A DNA stretch of 5,084 nt from Candidatus Sigynarchaeota archaeon (lineage in GTDB: Archaea > Asgardarchaeota > Jordarchaeia > Jordarchaeales > Jordarchaeaceae): positions 1 to 5,084 of the forward strand of contig JAUQYY010000280.1 in assembly GCA_030587505.1 (NCBI GenBank), written 5' to 3'. Of the stretch, positions 1 to 5,084 are shown one piece after another. The notes beneath the pieces are model-generated. The model saw only the letters and a list, made by a program, of their open reading frames with translations. It was not told the DNA's origin and did not search any database. Positions within the stretch are counted from its first letter, which is position 1. Each line of letters opens with the position of its first letter. The position numbers and the translations under genes were made by a program.

Positions 1-2268
1 TCTCGGGTGACGGAGCATAATATCCAACTCCTCCGGGTCGACCGCGAGAGCCAGCGCGGGGAAACTGTCTGTTACGAGGTTGATCCATAGGATTTGAACA
101 GCCACAACGGGTATTGGCAGGCCGATAATCAGCCCTACGAAGATGGTTAATATTTCGCCTACATTTGTGGAGAGTAGGTAGTATATGGTCTTTTTGATGT
201 TGTTGTAGATTGTTCTTCCCTCTTCCACCGCAGCCACGCTGGATGCGAAGTTGTCATCCGTGAGAATCATCTCCGAGGCTTCCTTGGCGACGTCCGTACC
301 CGTGATGCCCATCGCAACCCCGATATCCGCCTTTCTGAGGGCGGGCGCGTCGTTAACCCCGTCGCCAGTCATAGCCACTATGTGGTTCTTCTTCTTAAGG
401 GAGTTAACTATTCTGAGCTTATGCTCAGGAGAGACACGCGCATAAACAGTAACATCTTGAACCAAGTTATCGAGCCGAGAGTCACTCATACTCTCCAGCT
501 CCGCTCCGGTGAGCACCCGTCCATCCCCCTCCAGAAGACCCAGTTCCCTCGCCACGGCCCTAGCGGTGAACTCGTTATCCCCCGTAATCATAATCACTTT
601 AATGCCAGCCTTCTTACATGTCTGAACAGCGGATTTGGCTTCCTCCCTCGGTGGATCCAGCATGCCCACGAAGCCCACGAAAACCAGATCCTTCTCCACA
701 CTCTCAGGGGTATACTCCTCGCAATCGTCTGGCAGTTCCCTGAAAGCCATAGCCAAAACGCGTAAAGCGTTACTCGCCATTTCCTCGTTGATTTTCAAGA
801 ACTCTTCCCGCCGCTTATCGTCCAGCTCCCTGATCTGCCCTTCGGTGTACACGCTACTGCTTAGGCTCAATATTACCTCAGCAGCTCCTTTGACGTAAGC
901 TACTTTCTTTCCCTCTGGTGTTTTGTGAATAGTAGTCATAATTTTTCTTTCAGACTCAAAGGGTATCTCGCCGATACGCGGGAACTGTTCGGTAACCTCA
1001 TCGTGCTCTATTCCCGCCTTCTCCGCCGCAACGATAAGCGCTCCTTCGGTCGGGTCACCGATTATGTGCCAATTCTCGTTTTTCTCCAACTTCGCATTGT
1101 TACACAAGGCCCCGATTGTCAACAGGAGTCTGAGACTTGGAACCTGTCTCGGGTCGATTTTTTCGTTATTACAGTAGAAGTCGCCCTTAGGTTCGTAGCC
1201 CAGGTTCGTTACGTCAAACATACTGCTATCTGCGTATATCTTGCGGACGGTCATCTCGTTCCGGGTGAAGGTCCCGGTCTTGTCAGAGCAGATAACCGTG
1301 GCGCTTCCCAGAGTCTCCACCGCGGGAAGTTTTCTTATTACAGCGTTTCTCTTTGCCATTCTCTGAACACCGAGAGCTAGAGTAATGGTAACAACCGCGG
1401 GCAGGCTCTCTGGTATCGCAGCTACGGCCAAACCCACAGCGGCCAGGAACATGTCGAAAATGTTTCCCTCTCTGAGAATCCCCGTAAAGAATACGATAAA
1501 ACAAATAACTACAATAGCATAGGTCAGCTTCTTCGCCAAATCCTTTAGTTTGATCTGTAGGGGAGTTTCCTCCTTCTCAACGGTTTGAATCAGCTCTGCT
1601 ATTCTCCCAATCTCAGTTTTCATACCGGTGGACACAACGTATCCTCTCCCCCTTCCCCTGGTTACGATTGTGCCCATATAAGCCATGTTAATCCTATCCG
1701 CAACGGAAAGTTTCTCATCCTCTAATCGCCCCACCCTCTTTTTCACAGGAACGGATTCTCCGGTTAGTATGGACTCGTCTACCTCCAGACCTGTGGTTTC
1801 AGAGAGACGCATATCCGCTGGGATGCGTGCACCAGTCTCGATAAGCACTAGGTCCCCGGGGACTAACTCGCTCGCAGGTATCTCCTCCTCGTGCCCACCG
1901 CGAATCACAATCGCTTTGGGTGTTGTTAATTTTTTGAGAGCCTCTATGGATTTTTCAGCTCTGTACTCCTGGTAAAAGCCGAGGAGTGTATTCAGGATGA
2001 TTACTACAGAGATTACGAGGGCGTCGGTGAAGTCTCCTAGAAAAACAGCTATTATGGTTGCGGCGATTAAAATGAGAATTAGATAATTCTTAAACTGCTC
2101 CACAAAAATCCTTAACGCGGAAGGCCCCTCCTTCTCCTGCAAAACATTCGGGCCAAATTCTTCCAATCTGCGCTTAGCTTCATCTTTACTTAATCCAGAC
2201 GGCCCTGTTTCTAAAGCGGCCTCAACGCTTCCAACGCTCATAGTGTGCCATGCCTGTTCGTTCTCCAA
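1..2268 (-). CDS. P2A-type cation-transporting P-type ATPase (Ca2+ pump, PacL/SERCA-like), C-terminus beyond window
   Basis: This is an ATP-driven membrane pump, most likely exporting Ca2+ (Mn2+ cannot be excluded). The 756 visible residues show the P2A order: an N-terminal region with AWHTMS (6-11) and GLSKDEAKRRLEEFGPN (25-41); M1-M2 (about 60-98); actuator-domain TGES (169-172); M4 VAAIPESLP (282-290); phosphorylation site DKTGTFT (Asp329); nucleotide-binding KGA (460-462); TGD (562-564); hinge GDGVNDAP (635-642); M5 NVGE (702-705); M6 NLVTD (730-734). Glu287, Asn702, Glu705, Asn730, Thr733 and Asp734 match SERCA Glu309, Asn768, Glu771, Asn796, Thr799 and Asp800, which supports Ca2+ transport. 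The frame is open to the window edge. Family proteins run to about 870-920 residues, so M7-M10 should lie outside. I chose the TTG start at 2268 rather than ATG at 2241 because only the longer form keeps the conserved WH segment. An in-frame TGA (2277-2275) lies three codons upstream. Phe334 in the phosphorylation motif is unusual. The family call is secure; the ion is inferred. Confidence 0.95.
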   Translation of the reverse strand, partial: MENEQAWHTMSVGSVEAALETGPSGLSKDEAKRRLEEFGPNVLQEKEGPSALRIFVEQFKNYLILILIAATIIAVFLGDFTDALVISVVIILNTLLGFYQEYRAEKSIEALKKLTTPKAIVIRGGHEEEIPASELVPGDLVLIETGARIPADMRLSETTGLEVDESILTGESVPVKKRVGRLEDEKLSVADRINMAYMGTIVTRGRGRGYVVSTGMKTEIGRIAELIQTVEKEETPLQIKLKDLAKKLTYAIVVICFIVFFTGILREGNIFDMFLAAVGLAVAAIPESLPAVVTITLALGVQRMAKRNAVIRKLPAVETLGSATVICSDKTGTFTRNEMTVRKIYADSSMFDVTNLGYEPKGDFYCNNEKIDPRQVPSLRLLLTIGALCNNAKLEKNENWHIIGDPTEGALIVAAEKAGIEHDEVTEQFPRIGEIPFESERKIMTTIHKTPEGKKVAYVKGAAEVILSLSSSVYTEGQIRELDDKRREEFLKINEEMASNALRVLAMAFRELPDDCEEYTPESVEKDLVFVGFVGMLDPPREEAKSAVQTCKKAGIKVIMITGDNEFTARAVARELGLLEGDGRVLTGAELESMSDSRLDNLVQDVTVYARVSPEHKLRIVNSLKKKNHIVAMTGDGVNDAPALRKADIGVAMGITGTDVAKEASEMILTDDNFASSVAAVEEGRTIYNNIKKTIYYLLSTNVGEILTIFVGLIIGLPIPVVAVQILWINLVTDSFPALALAVDPEELDIMLRHPR

Positions 2269-2280
2269 AGTTGATCAACT
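2269..2280. repeat. 12-bp perfect palindrome abutting the ATPase start codon
   Basis: AGTTGATCAACT is its own reverse complement. It ends directly next to the TTG start of the P-type ATPase gene and overlaps its putative ribosome-binding site. It could be a half-site pair for a dimeric repressor. As a hairpin it would be poor because it has no loop. One 12-bp perfect palindrome is expected by chance in a window this size, so only its position is suggestive. Confidence 0.35.
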
Positions 2281-2281
2281 C
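2273..2281 (-). promoter_or_regulatory. Probable ribosome-binding site for the P-type ATPase TTG start
   Basis: On the minus strand, GAGTTGATC ends four bases before the TTG at 2268-2266. It matches the Shine-Dalgarno consensus GAGGTGATC at eight of nine positions. This supports initiation at TTG rather than at the downstream ATG, where no comparable site is seen. The element lies mostly within a 12-bp palindrome (2269-2280), so it could be occluded by RNA pairing or by a bound protein. Confidence 0.45.
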
Positions 2282-2360
2282 AGACGATTAATGATAGATA
2301 CTAACTTCCAGCTCGCCACACTTAGTCGAATACGGGTAACTAGTAGATGACCTGTACTCT

Positions 2361-2373
2361 TTTAAATTTACTT
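2361..2373 (-). promoter_or_regulatory. Candidate archaeal BRE/TATA promoter for the P-type ATPase gene
   Basis: Read on the minus strand, an A-rich BRE-like AAGTAAA (2373-2367) is followed by TTTAAA (2366-2361). Archaeal transcription normally starts about 25 bases downstream of the TATA box, which would be near 2338, giving a leader of about 70 nt before the TTG. The T/A-rich core is nearly symmetric, so its direction is assigned from the A-rich flank and the neighbouring gene. A second A/T patch, ATTAAT at 2287-2292, would place a start close to the TTG itself (leaderless) and is an alternative. Confidence 0.35.
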
Positions 2374-2599
2374 AAGTTGTTGTTAATACCATAAACAGAC
2401 TCTATTAAATTATTTTCCGCAGCTAAAAGGGATGCATGAGCCTTTAAAAATTGACGTTCATGGCAAACGTAAAATCAACTTGACCATTCAAATTTCCATA
2501 ATGTATTGATTGCTACACCGTGTGAGAAAGGAAGGGTACTAACCCGGTTGTTTGGGGATTTCATTTTTGTGATTGGTGACGGTTTTCTCTTATGTCTCC

Positions 2600-2611
2600 G
2601 TAAACTTTAAG
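2600..2611 (+). promoter_or_regulatory. Candidate archaeal BRE/TATA promoter for the USP gene
   Basis: GTAAAC (2600-2605) followed by TTTAAG (2606-2611) resembles the archaeal BRE plus TATA arrangement. Initiation about 25 bases downstream would fall near 2633-2636. If so, the ATG codons at 2613 and 2616 would lie outside the transcript, which favours the GTG at 2691 as the USP start with a leader of about 55 nt. This is a pattern match only, and the alternative upstream A/T patches are not excluded. Confidence 0.35.
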
Positions 2612-2620
2612 GATGATGAG

Positions 2621-2635
2621 TTCCTTTTTAAGGAA
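2621..2635. repeat. Short inverted repeat at the predicted USP transcription start
   Basis: TTCCTT (2621-2626) and AAGGAA (2630-2635) are perfect complements separated by TTT. The element sits between the candidate TATA box and the predicted start site of the USP gene, where a repressor would block initiation. A six-base arm is short enough to occur by chance. Confidence 0.25.
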
Positions 2636-2645
2636 GAGGAGACGC

Positions 2646-2690
2646 CTAGGAGTTTCACTTTTAGGAGAATTTAGTTTAGGAGTGAACGAG
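2646..2690 (+). repeat. Three 15-base units sharing TAGGAG, ending at the USP GTG start
   Basis: TAGGAG occurs at 2647, 2662 and 2677, exactly 15 bases apart. The three 15-base units (2646-2660, 2661-2675, 2676-2690) fill the stretch directly before GTG 2691. The conserved core is YTAGGAG; the rest of each unit differs. The last copy forms the likely ribosome-binding site. If translation began at 2613 the units would encode LGVSL, LGEFS and LGVNE. If it begins at 2691 they form the transcript leader. Confidence 0.5.
2679..2685 (+). promoter_or_regulatory. Ribosome-binding site deciding the GTG 2691 start
   Basis: GGAGTGA lies five bases before GTG 2691, a good Shine-Dalgarno match at normal spacing. 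By contrast, ATG 2613 is preceded only by AAGG placed immediately against it. This favours 2691 as the start of the USP gene. Confidence 0.55.
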
Positions 2691-3563
2691 GTGCAAGACT
2701 GGATTTTGCCTTACCCTAAGATTCTTCTTGCACTTGGAGGTATTGGCAGGGAGGTAAACGCGGCGATGATCGCGTTCCACTTGGCAATGGAAACGGGAGG
2801 AGAGGTTGTCGGGTTCCATGTTCAGGAGTCCAATGCTGTGAAGGCGGAAGCCAAACACTTTTTTGAGGACATAATAAACATTGCCTCTAAGTTCCAGGTA
2901 AATTTCAGAATCAAGTCCCGCATCTCTAGGGGTAGGGTGGCTCACGAGATCGTGAAGGAACTAAAAAATGGGAAATACGACGTTTGCATCTGCACCGCTA
3001 GAATGAAATTTTTGTCCAAGTTCTTCGGTAGTGTGACACGTGAAATTGTTAGAAGCGCTCCGTGTAGAGTAATCCTGGTTTACAATCCAGATGAGTACAC
3101 GGTTCTTCCAAGGAAGCTGAGCACTATAATCATCCCCCAGGAATCGGAGTATCTCGACAGGATTGCATTAGAAACCATCTCCACTATAGCTAGTTCCTGG
3201 GTTGCTAGGAACGCGAAAATAATTTTCGTACACGTCACCGAGATTCCTTCAACAGTGCCCATCGACGCCTCGATAGAGTCTCCAGAGATACGCGAAGAGG
3301 AATTCGAGTTCCTGAGAGAGGCGGGTAAACAAATAATATCCACAGGAGTCAACATCATTCCAAAAGTGGTAGTTTCAAGAGACAGAGCGGGGGGAATAGG
3401 CAGCTTCGCGAGGAACGTGAACGCAGAACTCATTGTTATGGGAGCTGAGAGGAAACACTATGCTCCTAGATTTTTATACAAAATTTTTAAGGGGACTCAC
3501 GCCCGTTTCGTAGAATCTCTGGCTGATCGCCTATGCTGCCCTGCGGTTTTTGTTTTTCCCTGA
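2691..3563 (+). CDS. Tandem universal stress protein (two UspA-like domains, degenerate nucleotide-binding sites)
   Basis: This encodes a soluble cytoplasmic protein of 290 residues from GTG 2691, or 316 from ATG 2613. The usual tandem USP size fits the shorter form, and the extra 26 residues are basic (RKRRR) and match no domain. Domain 1 spans about 9-132: beta-1 KILLALGG, then VVGFHV, YDVCIC, FFGSVTREIV, and CRVILV. Domain 2 spans about 142-290: STIIIP, KIIFVHV, AELIVMG, IFKGTHARFV, and the final strand AVFVFP. USP domains bind ATP or sense stress and often regulate partners. In ATP-binding members, an Asp after beta-1 and a G-2X-G-9X-G(S/T) loop hold the nucleotide. Here beta-1 ends in GG or PQES instead of D-G/S, and the first glycine pair is missing in both domains; only the terminal GS and GT remain. 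It is therefore probably a non-ATP-binding or altered-ligand USP. Its last 77 bases overlap the convergent permease gene. The fold call is good; the biological partner is inferred. Confidence 0.85.
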   Translation: MQDWILPYPKILLALGGIGREVNAAMIAFHLAMETGGEVVGFHVQESNAVKAEAKHFFEDIINIASKFQVNFRIKSRISRGRVAHEIVKELKNGKYDVCICTARMKFLSKFFGSVTREIVRSAPCRVILVYNPDEYTVLPRKLSTIIIPQESEYLDRIALETISTIASSWVARNAKIIFVHVTEIPSTVPIDASIESPEIREEEFEFLREAGKQIISTGVNIIPKVVVSRDRAGGIGSFARNVNAELIVMGAERKHYAPRFLYKIFKGTHARFVESLADRLCCPAVFVFP

Positions 3564-4998
3564 ATTTTGAAACCACGTGGTACACGAGCGCGATACCACC
3601 TACCCATAGGGCCAGTGTTACAAGTGAGGCGGGGCTCATAAAGAGTATGGGAATGAAAGTCATCAGCGCGCCGAGAACGGGTATTATCCAGCGAGACTTG
3701 GTTTTGCTTCGAAGCTTATAGTTGGAAACGTTTACCAAGAAGAATATCAGTATGAAGGATGAGCTTGCAATACTCGCTACAAACTCAAGGTTTTCGGTTA
3801 GTGCTAGTGCCAGAGACATAACACTAGCCACGATTAAACTGATGTAGGGGACATGCGACCTCCTGCTAAGCTTGATAAACTGTCGGGGAAAAATACCCTC
3901 ACGAGACATAACGTAAGCCAATCTGCTAGTGCCGAAGAGAGTTGCGTTGAAAGCGGAAGCCGTGGACAGTATGCCTCCAAGGCCCACGAGGATTTCGCCC
4001 CACTGACCGATCCAGGTGTGCTTTATCGCCTCGGCCAAGGGGGCTTCACTCGCCCCGGCCTGGTACCAAGGAATCAGGCCGATAATAACAACAACAGTGA
4101 ACAGGTACACTATGTTAACAGTTATGATGGTTATGTAAATCGCTCTACCGATATTTCTTTTCGGGTTCTTCAGCTCCTCCCCGGTCGTGGGGATCAGGTC
4201 GAAACCCTCAAAAGCGATGAAAATGATGGTCACAACGGTCATTATCGGCAGAACGGGATTCTGAAAGGTTGTCGGTGAAAAAACGGGGGAAAAGTTATTG
4301 GTGTACTGGATGCCTAAGGTAGAGTCTACGATGCCAATCTTGGGTGTGAGCATTTCCCGAACATAGGTCAAGCCAACTACTATGAAAAAAATCAGAATAG
4401 CGACTTTGCTCATGACTATTACGGTTTGAGTTTTACCCGTCTCGGACACGCTTGCAAAGTTCAGCAATCCGAAGACCGCCACCAAGGCGACAATGATTAT
4501 TCTCTTATCGATGAGCTGAAAAGCTTCACCGATAACCTGAGCAACAAACGAGGTATCCAAACCGTAAACCATGCTAATGAGTTCTACCAGTGTTCTCTGG
4601 TCGCTATTCACAAAGTAGCTAAGATAGTTGGAAAATCCTACAGCGTAGGTTGAGCAGGAGACGAGGTACGCGAACCACAAGGTGCAGCCGGTAACCACAC
4701 CTATGGTCGGTTGTTTGAACGCCCTAGCAACGTAGGTGTAACTGGCCCCGCTCTCAGGAAAGAGTTGAGAAAGACGGGCGTAACTGTACCCTGTTAGAAT
4801 ACTTGCTATACCACAAAAAACGAATGAAAAGATGACAGCTGGGCCAGCGGTTCCATAAGCTATACCCAATACGGCAAAGATACCCGCACCGATGGAAGCT
4901 CCGACGCCTATCATTACCGCGTCTAGGAGCCCGAGCTGGCGTATGAGTTCCCTCTCGTATATAATGCCTTCAATGTCTTTCTCTTTCCTGTTGCTCAT
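3487..4998 (-). CDS. APC-superfamily amino acid permease
   Basis: This is a membrane transporter of 503 residues, most likely moving amino acids by coupling to H+ or Na+ or by exchange; the substrate cannot be read from the sequence. About twelve helices are visible: TM1 24-46, TM2 52-73, TM3 98-120, TM4 166-185, TM5 193-212, TM6 250-268, TM7 286-310, TM8 333-357, TM9 383-401, TM10 407-427, TM11 435-453, TM12 456-477. Diagnostic motifs are GVGASIGAGIF (31-41) in unwound TM1, FPESGASYTYV (80-90), AFEGFDLIPTTGEELKNPKR (262-281) across TM6 and its loop, and GTSRLAYVMSREGIFP (356-371) after TM8. The length is normal and the gene is complete. ATG 4998 places a short charged N-terminus before TM1. 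No clear Shine-Dalgarno precedes it, so the message may be short-leadered or leaderless. The hydrophilic tail after TM12 (about 479-503) is encoded opposite the last codons of the convergent USP gene. No USP domain is fused to this permease. Confidence 0.95.
   Translation of the reverse strand: MSNRKEKDIEGIIYERELIRQLGLLDAVMIGVGASIGAGIFAVLGIAYGTAGPAVIFSFVFCGIASILTGYSYARLSQLFPESGASYTYVARAFKQPTIGVVTGCTLWFAYLVSCSTYAVGFSNYLSYFVNSDQRTLVELISMVYGLDTSFVAQVIGEAFQLIDKRIIIVALVAVFGLLNFASVSETGKTQTVIVMSKVAILIFFIVVGLTYVREMLTPKIGIVDSTLGIQYTNNFSPVFSPTTFQNPVLPIMTVVTIIFIAFEGFDLIPTTGEELKNPKRNIGRAIYITIITVNIVYLFTVVVIIGLIPWYQAGASEAPLAEAIKHTWIGQWGEILVGLGGILSTASAFNATLFGTSRLAYVMSREGIFPRQFIKLSRRSHVPYISLIVASVMSLALALTENLEFVASIASSSFILIFFLVNVSNYKLRSKTKSRWIIPVLGALMTFIPILFMSPASLVTLALWVGGIALVYHVVSKFREKQKPQGSIGDQPEILRNGRESP
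3547..3557 (+). terminator. Possible oligo-T terminator inside the last codons of the USP gene
   Basis: TTTTTGTTTTT lies just before the USP stop codon (TGA, 3561-3563). Archaeal RNA polymerase can terminate at oligo-T tracts without a hairpin. Because the convergent permease gene continues into this region there is no intergenic terminator space, so a signal embedded in coding sequence would make sense. The tract also simply encodes V-F-V-F of the last beta strand, so it may have no other role. Confidence 0.3.
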
Positions 4999-5048
4999 AG
5001 CGATACGTCTCGGTAGAGTAATAGGTAAATTAACGTATTGAATTTCTT

Positions 5049-5060
5049 CATAAATTTTTT
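5049..5060 (-). promoter_or_regulatory. Candidate archaeal BRE/TATA promoter for the APC permease gene
   Basis: On the minus strand, AAAAAA (5060-5055) followed by TTTATG (5054-5049) fits a BRE/TATA box. The predicted initiation point is near 5027, leaving a leader of about 28 nt before ATG 4998. A second A/T patch, TTAATTTA around 5024-5033, could instead place the start within a few bases of the ATG. Another TTTAAA lies at the window edge (5079-5084). Confidence 0.35.
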
Positions 5061-5084
5061 GGAAGCAAAGGTTTTGGATTTAAA

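Larger units (their letters stand above)
2269..2690. other. Divergent intergenic region between the ATPase and USP genes
   Basis: About 420 bp separate the two start codons. I see no tRNA, no structured RNA I recognise, no mobile-element end and no convincing gene. Its contents are candidate promoters for both flanking genes, the palindrome at 2269-2280, and the USP leader with TAGGAG repeats. There is also a doubtful 25-codon open frame at 2432-2509, followed by a short GGGT/ACCC hairpin (2534-2545) and a T5 run (2564-2568). The stretch 2380-2600 is A/T-rich and otherwise featureless to my reading. Confidence 0.6.

Noticed and set aside
251..1975. Several open frames on the plus strand (for example 382-765, 925-1380 and 1685-1975) and a minus-strand frame at 1283-1504 out of register
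   Set aside because: They lie opposite or within the P-type ATPase, whose frame carries every family motif. Their translations show no recognisable domain and a Ser-rich or Arg-rich composition typical of shadow frames.
2239..2241. ATG as the start of the P-type ATPase gene
   Set aside because: It would remove the conserved WH-containing N-terminal segment and has no Shine-Dalgarno. The TTG at 2268-2266 keeps that segment and has a suitably placed GAGTTGATC.
2291..2350. A 19-codon ATG-to-TGA frame on the plus strand
   Set aside because: It is short enough to arise by chance, with no ribosome-binding site, no promoter spacing and no recognisable sequence.
2361..2376. TAAATTTA and ACTTAAGT palindromes as operator sites
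   Set aside because: They are short A/T-rich palindromes in A/T-rich promoter DNA, where such symmetry is common; a TATA box explains them adequately.
2269..2690. tRNA, riboswitch, CRISPR repeats or insertion-sequence ends in the intergenic region
   Set aside because: I looked for cloverleaf arms, repeated 25-40 base units with spacers, and long terminal inverted repeats, and saw none.
2676..3433. Minus-strand open frames at 2676-2945 and 3080-3433 opposite the USP gene
   Set aside because: The plus-strand frame has the clear tandem USP fold pattern. The antisense translations match nothing I recognise and have no start-site support.
3533..4653. Plus-strand open frames (3533-3721, 3853-4278, 4426-4653) opposite the permease
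   Set aside because: The permease frame is complete with its diagnostic APC motifs. These are antisense by-products.

Overview
The window reads as part of an archaeal chromosome. Its three genes are preceded by A-rich/TTTAAA-type elements that resemble archaeal BRE/TATA boxes, with no convincing bacterial -35/-10 pairs. Ribosome-binding sites are variable, and arginine is often AGA/AGG. This assignment is an inference: no rRNA or other phylogenetic marker is present, and I do not name a lineage. Base composition is mixed, with no abrupt change that would mark an island, and I see no insertion sequence, tRNA, rRNA or CRISPR array.

Layout. (1) From 2268 leftward off the window edge, on the minus strand, lies a P-type ATPase of the P2A (PacL/SERCA-like Ca2+ pump) type. 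It is cut after 756 residues, within or just after M6. All the SERCA calcium-site residues expected in the visible part are present, but the phosphorylation motif reads DKTGTFT rather than DKTGTLT. The best start is a TTG nine codons upstream of the first ATG. (2) From 2269 to about 2690 is a noncoding divergent intergenic region with candidate promoters facing both ways, a 12-bp palindrome touching the ATPase start codon, and a leader with repeated TAGGAG motifs. (3) From 2691 (or 2613) to 3563, plus strand, is a tandem universal-stress-protein (USP) gene whose two domains have both lost the usual nucleotide-binding signature. (4) From 4998 to 3487, minus strand, is a complete 12-helix APC-superfamily amino acid permease. 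Its end overlaps the USP gene tail-to-tail by 77 bp. (5) From 4999 to 5084 is the permease promoter region.

How they may work together. USP domains are known as partners of, or fusions to, membrane transporters including amino acid permeases. Here the USP is separate, is convergent and overlapping with an APC permease, and is divergent from a cation pump. A role in modulating one of these transporters is a reasonable guess, but nothing in the sequence proves it. The most distinctive points are the coding overlap, which falls exactly on the permease's hydrophilic C-terminal tail, the degenerate USP domains, and the ordered TAGGAG repeats before the USP start. I found no clear evidence of a wholly new system.
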